The translations under genes and the position numbers were made by a program. A DNA stretch of 21,045 nt. Origin: Gammaproteobacteria bacterium. Lineage in GTDB: Bacteria > Gemmatimonadota > Gemmatimonadetes > Longimicrobiales > Gaopeijiaceae. Positions 8,089 through 14,237 of this stretch are shown in pieces. Each line of letters starts with the position of its first letter. The stretch's first letter is position 1. The DNA lies in the NCBI GenBank assembly GCA_009843625.1, contig VYDD01000483.1, positions 1 through 21,045 on the forward strand. The letters are read 5' to 3'. Under the pieces are notes generated by a model. It saw nothing but the letters and a program-made list of their open reading frames with translations. It was not told where the DNA came from and made no database searches.

Positions 8089-9095
8089 CGCGTGGAGCGG
8101 GGGCCGCGGCGCCCTTCCGGCCGCGGGCGTTCCGGCCCCCGTGGTGGCTGAAAAACCCGCACGCCCAGACGCTCGCGGGGTCATTCTTCCGTCCCGCCGG
8201 CTGGCATCCGCTCGAGCGTTGCCGGCTGGATACCCCGGACGGCGACTTCCTCGACCTCGACTTCACCCCCGATCCGGGCCCGGACGCCCCCATCGCGCTC
8301 GTGCTCCACGGTCTGGAGGGCTACATCCGCCGTCGCTACGCCGCGGGCGTGCTGAGCCGCCTGTTCGACTGCGGCGTGCGGGGCGTCGGGCTGAACTTCC
8401 GCGGCTGCGGGGGAGAAGTGAACCGGACCGCCCGTTTCTATCACGCCGGGGAAACGGGCGACCTGTCCTTCGTCGCGGAGCACCTCCGGCGCCGCCATCC
8501 CGGCCGGCCCATGGGCGCGATCGGCTTCAGCCTGGGGGGCAACGTCATCCTCAAGTACCTGGGCGAGAGGGGAGCGGAAAGCCCGATCGGCGCCGCCGCA
8601 ACCATCTGCGTCCCTTTCGATCTGGCCGCATCCTGCGACCGGATCAGCAGCGGCTTCATGGGCGGCCTCTACACCAGCTACTTCCTGCGTTCGCTGCGAA
8701 GGAAGGTGCTCGCCAAGCAGGCGCTGCTCGACCGCATCATCGACACCGGGCCGGCGCTTCACGCCCGCACCCTGCGCGAGTTCGACGACGCGCTCACGGC
8801 GCCGCTGCACGGCTTCGCCGACGCCGCCGACTACTACGCCAGGGCAGACGCGCGTCCGTTCCTCGCGCGCATCCGGGTGCCGGCGCTGCTCATCCAGAGC
8901 GGCGACGACCCCATTGCGAGCCCCGACGCCATCCCCGACGAGCAGGTGGCGTCCAACCCTCACCTTGTGGCTGCGTTCGCCCCCGGCGGCGGTCACGTCG
9001 GCTTCGTCCAGGGCGAGACGCCATGGCGCGCGTCGATTCACGCCGACGGCGAGGCCGTTCGCTTCCTGGTGCACCATCTGAGCCCGAAAGACTGA
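8085..9095 (+). CDS. YheT-family alpha/beta hydrolase
   Basis: This is a predicted serine hydrolase/esterase of 336 residues, close to the usual length of about 340 for YheT/ABHD1-type proteins. Family hallmarks are NPHAQTL near the N-terminus, the oxyanion-side motif HGLEG, RGCGGEVNR and YHAGETGDL. The nucleophile elbow is GFSLGGN with S149. The acid is in SGDDP (D274 or D275), and H304 in GGGHVGF completes the triad. No ATG lies in frame near the start. TTG at 8085 gives the right length and shares TTGA with the stop codon of the protease gene, implying coupling. A GGAG directly abuts this TTG, which is closer than usual, so the exact start is uncertain. The natural substrate is not known. 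Confidence 0.88.
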   Translation: MTRGAGAAAPFRPRAFRPPWWLKNPHAQTLAGSFFRPAGWHPLERCRLDTPDGDFLDLDFTPDPGPDAPIALVLHGLEGYIRRRYAAGVLSRLFDCGVRGVGLNFRGCGGEVNRTARFYHAGETGDLSFVAEHLRRRHPGRPMGAIGFSLGGNVILKYLGERGAESPIGAAATICVPFDLAASCDRISSGFMGGLYTSYFLRSLRRKVLAKQALLDRIIDTGPALHARTLREFDDALTAPLHGFADAADYYARADARPFLARIRVPALLIQSGDDPIASPDAIPDEQVASNPHLVAAFAPGGGHVGFVQGETPWRASIHADGEAVRFLVHHLSPKD

Positions 9096-9146
9096 CGACG
9101 CCCGCAACAACCGACCCGGTGCCTTGCCCGGAACCGGTTACGCCCC

Positions 9147-9175
9147 TTGACGAGTTGCGGCTCTCCTTGTAGCGT
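9147..9175 (+). promoter_or_regulatory. Candidate sigma70-type promoter for the cold-shock gene
   Basis: TTGACG (9147-9152, 5/6 match) is separated by exactly 17 bp from TAGCGT (9170-9175, 3/6 match, with the important first TA and last T). Transcription would start near 9182, leaving a leader of about 190 nt before the csp ATG at 9373. The -10 is weak, so this is a candidate only. Confidence 0.5.
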
Positions 9176-9181
9176 TCGCGC

Positions 9182-9372
9182 GTTTGCTCCGCCGGGGGTT
9201 CACGCCCCGGCGCCCAGATCCGCAGCTTCAGATTCATCTGCCGTACGCATCATCCGCCGTAGCCACTCGCCGCAAGGCCTTTTCGTATTTGTCTCACCAC
9301 CGTCGGGATCGCGCCGCTTGCGGCAATTTCTCGCCCTCTGCCGGTCCCGCGTCATCAGGAGGAAGAAGTAGC
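9182..9372 (+). promoter_or_regulatory. Long structured 5' leader of the cold-shock gene
   Basis: This non-coding stretch lies between the candidate start site and the csp ATG. It has an 8-bp GC stem (CGCCGGGG / CCCCGGCG, 9190-9212, 7-nt loop) near its 5' end. Further down are two mutually exclusive short hairpins: GCCG/CGGC at 9313-9324 and CGGCA/TGCCG at 9321-9343. A full Shine-Dalgarno AGGAGG lies at 9357-9362. CCTC at 9335-9338 could pair with GAGG of that site. Long folded leaders acting as thermosensors are known for cspA in enteric bacteria; a similar role here is inference. Confidence 0.45.
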
Positions 9373-9585
9373 ATGAGAACGACTGGAACCGTGAAATGGT
9401 TCAACGACGCCAAGGGGTATGGGTTTCTGGATCCCGAAGGGGGGAACCAGGACTGCTTCGTCCACTACTCGGCCATCTCGGGAGACGGTTTCCGCTCCCT
9501 GACCGAGGGCGAGCGCGTCGAGTTCGACATCGTTGACGGCCCCAAGGGCCCTGCAGCGGAGAACGTGGTCCGGCTGGAGTCCTGA
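9373..9585 (+). CDS. Cold-shock domain protein (CspA family)
   Basis: This 70-residue single OB-fold protein binds single-stranded RNA and DNA and acts as an RNA chaperone in the cytoplasm. The sequence opens with the standard TGTVKWFNDAKGYGFL, containing RNP1 (KGYGFL). RNP2 is CFVHYSAI, where most relatives have VFVHFSAI. The end (EFDIVDGPKGPAAENV) is typical and the length is normal. ATG 9373 is set by AGGAGG ten bases upstream. The frame is open upstream but that part lacks family similarity and lies in the leader. It stands alone, with a leader of nearly 200 nt. Confidence 0.97.
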   Translation: MRTTGTVKWFNDAKGYGFLDPEGGNQDCFVHYSAISGDGFRSLTEGERVEFDIVDGPKGPAAENVVRLES

Positions 9586-9598
9586 ACGCAGCCGCGGC

Positions 9599-10111
9599 TC
9601 AGACCTGGAAGAAGGCTCGGCCCTGCCAGCTTTGGCGGGCCGGGCCTTCCCATTTCCCTCCCCTGAACTCCTCCAGCCGCGTGATGGTGTTGTTGAACAC
9701 GGGCGTGTCCAGCGTCACCTCCCCGGCGTCCGCCAGCTTCCTGAACCCTCCCCGGCTCACCCGCTCGACGCCGCGGGACGAGCGGTAGTACACAGGCGTG
9801 TTGTCGACGAGCCGGGACCCGATCTCGGCTTCCAGCTCCTTGAGCATGTGCACCAGGGCGTCGATCGAGCAGCCCGACGGCGGCGTTACGCTCTCGTCCA
9901 CCGCAACCGCCAGGAACCGGTCGTAGAGCCAGGCCCGTCCCGCCGCCAGTGGGGCTCCATGGGCCTTCCAGCGGGACAGGAAGCCGTCCACGCGCTCGAA
10001 CAGCGCGGCGCACTCCCGCTGAGACAGGGGTCGCTCGCTCGCGAACACCCAAAGCCGCGCCTGGTCGGGCAGGCGCTCGAAGACGGAATCGGTCTGCTGT
10101 GTCCTGGTCAC
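9599..10111 (-). CDS. Conserved hypothetical protein (family often mislabelled 'ABC transporter ATPase')
   Basis: This 170-residue soluble protein has no signal peptide or membrane segment. It resembles, from memory, a short conserved family in Bacteroidota and relatives. The features are an N-terminal RLWVFASERPLS-like strand, then WKAHGAPL, a YDRFLAVAVDES strand, GCSIDALVHMLKELE, DTPVFNNTI and a C-terminal W-Q-G-R-A-F-F. Databases often call this family 'ABC transporter ATPase', but there is no Walker A, Walker B or LSGGQ motif here, so that name is unsupported. The GTG start at 10111 directly abuts the TAG of the AI-2E gene (TAGGTG), with GAGGAA just upstream inside that gene. The two are therefore surely co-transcribed. 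Function is unknown. Confidence 0.85.
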   Translation of the reverse strand: MTRTQQTDSVFERLPDQARLWVFASERPLSQRECAALFERVDGFLSRWKAHGAPLAAGRAWLYDRFLAVAVDESVTPPSGCSIDALVHMLKELEAEIGSRLVDNTPVYYRSSRGVERVSRGGFRKLADAGEVTLDTPVFNNTITRLEEFRGGKWEGPARQSWQGRAFFQV

Positions 10112-11173
10112 CTATTCCTCACGCGCGAGGGAATCGCCCGCACCCTTCCCGAGCAGGACCGCCATCCAGCGGAGATCGGGGGTGTTTTCGAGCAGGATCT
10201 TGAGAATCATGGTCAGCGGAATCGACAGGAACATCCCCAGTGGGCCCCAGACCCATCCCCAGAAGATGAGGGAGAGGACGACGACGAGGGTTGAAAGGCC
10301 GAGCCGGCGACCCATCAGGTTGGGTTCGATGATGTTTCCGAAGACGGTGTTGATGCCCAGGTAGACGACGCCCACGCCCAGCGCCGAGCCCAGGCCGAAC
10401 TGGATGAGCGCCAGCAATACCGCAGGCACCGAGGCGATCACGGAGCCGATGGTGGGAATGTAGTTGAGGACGAAGCCGATGAGCCCGAGCAACACCGGAA
10501 AGTCGAGGCCGATGGCCGCCGCGAAAAGACCGATGGTGATCCCCGTGGCCAGGGAAACCAGGGTCTTGATGGTCAGATAGGTCTGGACTTCGCGAACGAT
10601 CTTGGTCAGCCTGATCGAGTCGTCCCCGACATCGCCCAGCGCCATGCGCAGCTTGCGCGGGAAGACCGCCGCCTCGGCCAGAATGAAGACCATGATCAGC
10701 AGGACCAGGAAGGTGTCGGTCACCAGGGCCAGGACCCGCTGGATGGTGCCGGTGGCGAAGTCGAGCGCTGCTTCGAACGAGAACAGGTCGGTCAACGCCG
10801 CGAAGACGTTGCCCACGAGGGGAAGCTCGACCTCGGCCAGCCTCGCCTCCCATACTTCCCAGAGCAGAAGCAGACGAATCTCGTATGCGGGATAGCGGGC
10901 CTGGAATTCGGCGAACGCCTGACTCGCCAGCAGGAGCAGGCCTCCCACGACGGCGGCCACCAGCAGCACGGAGATCAGGATGGCGAGCGGGGAGGGCACG
11001 CCATACCGGCGCAGCCACATCATCACCGGAAGGGTGAGGAATGCGAGGACCAGTGCCAGGAAGAAGAGCGAGAGAATGCTGGCCGCCAGCTTCAGGCCGG
11101 CGACGACGACCACGACCGATGCGAGGACCCCCAGCACGCGGGCGCCGCGCTTGTCTTCCTGTCGTTCCAGCAT
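10112..11173 (-). CDS. AI-2E family transporter (PerM/YdiK-like permease)
   Basis: This is a polytopic inner-membrane protein of 353 residues with the usual hydrophobic layout of the AI-2E exporter (UPF0118) family. Two segments lie at about 15-50 and one at about 60-85. A soluble stretch near 85-150 follows, then the conserved C-terminal membrane half. Family signatures include NYIPTIGSVIASVP, NIIEPNLMGRRLGLSTLVV and FWGWVWGPLGMFLSIPL. Members were named after autoinducer-2 export, but many transport other solutes or act as ion antiporters, so the substrate is open. ATG 11173 has no clear Shine-Dalgarno sequence. The release-factor-like gene diverges 13 bp away. The gene ends in a zero-gap junction with the next one. 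Confidence 0.93.
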   Translation of the reverse strand: MLERQEDKRGARVLGVLASVVVVVAGLKLAASILSLFFLALVLAFLTLPVMMWLRRYGVPSPLAILISVLLVAAVVGGLLLLASQAFAEFQARYPAYEIRLLLLWEVWEARLAEVELPLVGNVFAALTDLFSFEAALDFATGTIQRVLALVTDTFLVLLIMVFILAEAAVFPRKLRMALGDVGDDSIRLTKIVREVQTYLTIKTLVSLATGITIGLFAAAIGLDFPVLLGLIGFVLNYIPTIGSVIASVPAVLLALIQFGLGSALGVGVVYLGINTVFGNIIEPNLMGRRLGLSTLVVVLSLIFWGWVWGPLGMFLSIPLTMILKILLENTPDLRWMAVLLGKGAGDSLAREE

Positions 11174-11186
11174 TCGCGATCTACCA

Positions 11187-11558
11187 GTGAGCGAGACCGG
11201 AGCATCCGGGCGCTACGCCCTCCCCGAGTCCGACGAGGTGCTCCTGCGTGAATGTAGGGTCGACACGCTGCGCGCCGGAGGCAAGGGCGGGCAGCATCAG
11301 AACGTGACCGACAGCGCCGTCCGCCTCACGCATCTCCCCACCGGCATCGTGGTAACGGCCCGGGAGCGCCGCAGCCAGCACCGCAATCGGCAGGTCGCTC
11401 TGGCCAGGCTTCGCCGGCGGCTCGAGGAACATCTGGCGCGGAAGCCGAAGCGAATTCCCACGCGCGTGCCCGAGGCCCAGAAGCGCAAGCGGCTGGAGGC
11501 GAAGCGCAGGCGCGGGCAGGTGAAGCGGTTGCGGCGGAGGCCGGAGGAGGAGGGCTAG
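11187..11558 (+). CDS. Stand-alone GGQ-domain release-factor-like protein
   Basis: This is a 123-residue protein made of only the catalytic GGQ domain of class I release factors plus a strongly basic tail. The core VDTLRAGGKGGQHQNVTDSA, then VRLTHLPTGIVV and ERRSQHRNRQVAL, is close to domain 3 of RF1/RF2, with the GGQ at residues 34-36. The codon-reading domain is absent. The last 45 residues are rich in Arg/Lys, as in ArfB/ICT1-type rescue hydrolases that sense an empty mRNA channel. It probably releases peptides from stalled ribosomes (inference). The frame is open upstream over the AI-2E gene, but the GTG at 11187 is the first start outside it. No Shine-Dalgarno sequence precedes it, so a leaderless message is possible. 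Its stop shares CTAG with the convergent gene. Confidence 0.85.
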   Translation: MSETGASGRYALPESDEVLLRECRVDTLRAGGKGGQHQNVTDSAVRLTHLPTGIVVTARERRSQHRNRQVALARLRRRLEEHLARKPKRIPTRVPEAQKRKRLEAKRRRGQVKRLRRRPEEEG

Positions 11559-12766
11559 GGCATCCTCTCGATCCTCCAGATGTCGACGTGGTCCAGGTCG
11601 AGGCTGTCCTGGCGGATCGTTATGAGATGATCGGCGCTGAAGGAGGGCGCGGCGCGTTCCTTGCGCGCGGGGGCGGGAACGGTGCCGAGTAATCGTCCCT
11701 CGGTATCGAAGAACTCCCAGCGGTTGCCGGCCGTTCGGATCACCTCCACCCAAAGCTTGCCGTCGGGAGCGATGAAGATGCCCTGGATGAAGGATTTCGC
11801 CTCCGGCCGGCTCGGTCGCCGGGGATCGCACTCCGCATCCGGCCGCTCGGCAATGAGTTCCTCGAAGTCCCTGTTCCCATCCGCCCATTCCTCATCCGAA
11901 ATGGGCTCGGGCGGAAGGGGACGTTCGATTACGCGCAGGGTATCGCCGTTGCCCGCGGTGACCGCGATTCGATACGCATCCGTCATCGCCGAATACATCA
12001 CGGCGCCGGGACCGGGGTGCTGAGCCAGCCCGGGACCGAACGGGATGGGGAAAAGGCTGATCGTTCCGCCGTATCGGCAGATGATACTGCCAGCCGGACC
12101 CGGCGGGCGCTGGAGCCACGACAGCGTGTCGCCCGTCTCGCCGCGGACGTCGTGGCCGACGAACAGAGACTCGACTCCGGTCGCATCCCTGAGAAGTCCG
12201 AGTCGATAGAACTCGTCCGGGCCGACGGGCATAAGCCGAATGCCGGCGGGGTCGCCGCTGAAGCTCCCCTCGACCCGCTGCTGTCCGAGCCACTCGCCGT
12301 CGGCGGAGAACGCTCCGATGCGACCCAGACTGGAATCCAGGGTCAGGAGACGGTCGCCCATCCATGCAACCGAATACAGACTTCGAAACTCGCCCGGGCC
12401 ATCACCGTTCCGGCCGAAGGTGCGCCGATGGACCCCGTCCAGGCCGAAGACCCGGACTTCGTCGTTGAAGCCGTCGGCAACGAACACGGCCTCATCCGGC
12501 CCGAGAGCGGCGCTGTTGACCCGGCCGAACTCCTCTGGAGCGCCCGTTTCCGACAGGGACTTCGGGCCGATGGACACGACCGGGGTAAGCTGCCATTCGG
12601 GCGCGGTGCCCGTGTTGGTCACGCGCACGATGCCACCGACGGTGTCGGTCGTGATCGTGAGGTCGGTGGCGGGCGGGGCTTCCGACGCACAGGCCGCGGC
12701 GACCCCCGCCAGGAGCGCCAGGACGGGACAGGCGAACGGGAGCCTGCCGGGCGAGCCGAGGTTCAT
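11555..12766 (-). CDS. 6-bladed beta-propeller lipoprotein
   Basis: This is a predicted exported, lipid-anchored propeller of 403 residues. The signal peptide ends in a poor lipobox (VAAAC, Cys 26), followed by ASEAPPATD. NHL/6-bladed-propeller signatures recur, such as VFVADGFNDEVRVFGLDG followed by RRTFGRNGDGPGEF, and LLTLDSSLGRIGAFSADGEW, IFIAPDGKLWVEV and WEFFDTEGRLLGTV. Proteins of this kind are abundant in Gemmatimonadota and Bacteroidota. Their ligands are generally unknown, and no catalytic residues are visible. The ATG at 12766 has GGGGAGG 6-12 nt upstream. It diverges from the barrel gene at 12919. Two adjacent palindromes lie 20 nt upstream of its start. Confidence 0.85.
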   Translation of the reverse strand: MNLGSPGRLPFACPVLALLAGVAAACASEAPPATDLTITTDTVGGIVRVTNTGTAPEWQLTPVVSIGPKSLSETGAPEEFGRVNSAALGPDEAVFVADGFNDEVRVFGLDGVHRRTFGRNGDGPGEFRSLYSVAWMGDRLLTLDSSLGRIGAFSADGEWLGQQRVEGSFSGDPAGIRLMPVGPDEFYRLGLLRDATGVESLFVGHDVRGETGDTLSWLQRPPGPAGSIICRYGGTISLFPIPFGPGLAQHPGPGAVMYSAMTDAYRIAVTAGNGDTLRVIERPLPPEPISDEEWADGNRDFEELIAERPDAECDPRRPSRPEAKSFIQGIFIAPDGKLWVEVIRTAGNRWEFFDTEGRLLGTVPAPARKERAAPSFSADHLITIRQDSLDLDHVDIWRIERMP

Positions 12767-12786
12767 GGTGTCCTCCCCAGGGGACA

Positions 12787-12812
12787 GCTCAGGTGAGCGT
12801 GAAGCTGTTCAC
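12787..12812. promoter_or_regulatory. Two adjacent perfect palindromes in a divergent intergenic region
   Basis: GCTCA-GG-TGAGC (12787-12798) is immediately followed by GTGAA-GCTG-TTCAC (12799-12812). Both are perfect inverted repeats. They sit 20 bp upstream of the propeller ATG and 106 bp upstream of the barrel ATG. This position suits a shared operator or a hairpin in the propeller mRNA leader. I found no convincing promoter hexamers in this 152-bp gap. Function is inference. Confidence 0.4.
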
Positions 12813-12918
12813 TCGGAATCGTCTCATGGTCCGAATATTGCTCAACCGATGTCTGTCCGGCCAGCATGCCGTCCGGGCCCTCGAATGCCCTTCTTCAACC
12901 TCCACCAGCGGGGTTCTC

Positions 12919-13644
12919 ATGAAACGGTTTCCCACACTCCTGCTGCCCACACTCCTGACCGCCGTCCTCCTCACGCTGGCAGCGCCTGTTCGTGCGCAGG
13001 CCACGTTGTCCCTCACGGGCGGGGTGAACCGGACCTCCCTGAGCACCGACGCGGACGGAGCATCTTCGGTTTTCGAGTCTCTTACGACGATGTCGATCGG
13101 TCTCGCCGCCACCCTTCCGGTCTCGGACCGCTTCGGGCTCCAGCTTGGGGGCCGCTACGTCCAGAAGGGAGGGCGCCTGGATGTGCTTGGGGTATTGGGG
13201 ATGATGGGTGACATGTTCGGCGGATTTGAGGAAATGCCGCCGGGCGCGAGCTTCGACGCGGACTACGAGATGGACTATGTCGAGCTCTCGGCCCTGGCCA
13301 GAGTCGAATTCCCGCTGTCGGGCGACCGCGTGTCCGGACACCTGCTCGCGGGACAGGCGCTGGGCCTGCAGTCATCATGCGAAGCAGTCGTCCGCCTCAG
13401 CGGTCTGGAGGAGCCCCCATTCAACGTCAGCAGTGATTGCGAGGAAGGCGGGCTCGATTTGCGGAAGATCGATTTCGGCCTCGCCGGGGGCGCCGGAATC
13501 GACATCGGATTGACCGACTCAATCGATGCGCACCTGGGCTTGCTCTATGCCCTGGGGCTCTCCAACCTCTTCGAGGACTTTGGCGGATCGGCGAAGCACC
13601 GGGCGCTCACGATTCGGACGGGTCTGGTGTTGCCGATCGGCTGA
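12919..13644 (+). CDS. Outer-membrane beta-barrel protein
   Basis: This is a 241-residue exported protein with a clear Sec signal (MKRFPTLLLPTLLTAVLLTL then AAPVRAQA, cleavage after about residue 24). The mature part shows alternating small-barrel strands with Gly/aromatic content, such as FGLQLGGRYVQKGGRL, YVELSALARVEFPL, DFGLAGGAGIDIGL and a closing strand HRALTIRTGLVLPIG. This fits the PorT/OmpW-like eight-strand class. Two Cys residues flanking a loop (SSCEAV and SSDCEEGG) could form a disulfide. The frame is open to 12793, but ATG 12919 is preferred because it opens the signal peptide. The ribosome-binding site is weak. The DinB-family gene follows 64 nt downstream on the same strand. 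Confidence 0.8.
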   Translation: MKRFPTLLLPTLLTAVLLTLAAPVRAQATLSLTGGVNRTSLSTDADGASSVFESLTTMSIGLAATLPVSDRFGLQLGGRYVQKGGRLDVLGVLGMMGDMFGGFEEMPPGASFDADYEMDYVELSALARVEFPLSGDRVSGHLLAGQALGLQSSCEAVVRLSGLEEPPFNVSSDCEEGGLDLRKIDFGLAGGAGIDIGLTDSIDAHLGLLYALGLSNLFEDFGGSAKHRALTIRTGLVLPIG

Positions 13645-13708
13645 AGCCGGAAACCGTGGGAGCACCCGGACTTCCCCACCGAACAGACACGACGGAGACA
13701 GACAGAGC

Positions 13709-14230
13709 ATGGTGAATCCCACACGAAGACCTCACCCGGACGAGTACGCCGACTTGTACGCAAGCTACGTCGGCGCCGTCGAGGAACCGCTTCTCAAAAG
13801 GCTTGAGAGCGAGGCCGCGGAGTGGCGTGATCTCCTCGCGGCCGTGCCGCCTGAAAGGGAGGGGTATCGCTACGCCCCGGGGAAGTGGTCGATCCGCGAA
13901 GTGGTGGGACACGTTATCGATGCCGAACGGATGTTCAGCGTGCGCGCAATGGCCTTCGCGCGCGGGGACGCGTCACACTATCCGTCGTTCGACGAGAATG
14001 CCTATGCGGCCGAATCCGGGGCCGGCCAGCGCACCCTTGCCGACCTCTCGGAGGAGCTGTCGGCGGTTCGGACGGCAACCCTCCTGCTGCTGCGCAGCTT
14101 CCCGGAGGACGCATGGAGCCGGCGCGGCGTGGCCAGCGGCTACGAGTTCACGGTCAGAAGTCTGGCCTGGATCATCGCCGGGCACTCGCGTCATCACCAG
14201 CAGGTGCTGATGGAGCGCTATCTGGCGTAA
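13709..14230 (+). CDS. DinB family protein (putative metal-dependent hydrolase/transferase)
   Basis: This 173-residue four-helix-bundle protein belongs to the DinB/YfiT superfamily. The metal triad is visible: H68 in VGHVIDAERMFSVRAM, and H159 with H163 in HSRHHQQVLMERY. The pattern PGKWSIREVVGH is typical of the group in which DinB-like domains catalyse thiol-dependent transfer or hydrolysis. No substrate is indicated here and no thiol-biosynthesis genes are nearby. The ATG at 13709 has GGAG about 12 nt upstream. It probably shares transcription with the barrel gene before it. The next gene converges and its stop is 7 bp away. Confidence 0.88.
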   Translation: MVNPTRRPHPDEYADLYASYVGAVEEPLLKRLESEAAEWRDLLAAVPPEREGYRYAPGKWSIREVVGHVIDAERMFSVRAMAFARGDASHYPSFDENAYAAESGAGQRTLADLSEELSAVRTATLLLLRSFPEDAWSRRGVASGYEFTVRSLAWIIAGHSRHHQQVLMERYLA

Positions 14231-14237
14231 CTCGGCG

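Noticed and set aside
9599..10111. ABC transporter ATPase annotation
   Set aside because: No Walker A, Walker B or signature motif, and the protein is too short.
10980..11186. ATG start for the release-factor-like gene
   Set aside because: It would overlap the AI-2E gene antisense by about 190 bp, and the added residues are unrelated to the family.
12793..12918. Earlier ATG for the barrel protein
   Set aside because: The added 42 residues would precede a complete signal peptide beginning at 12919.
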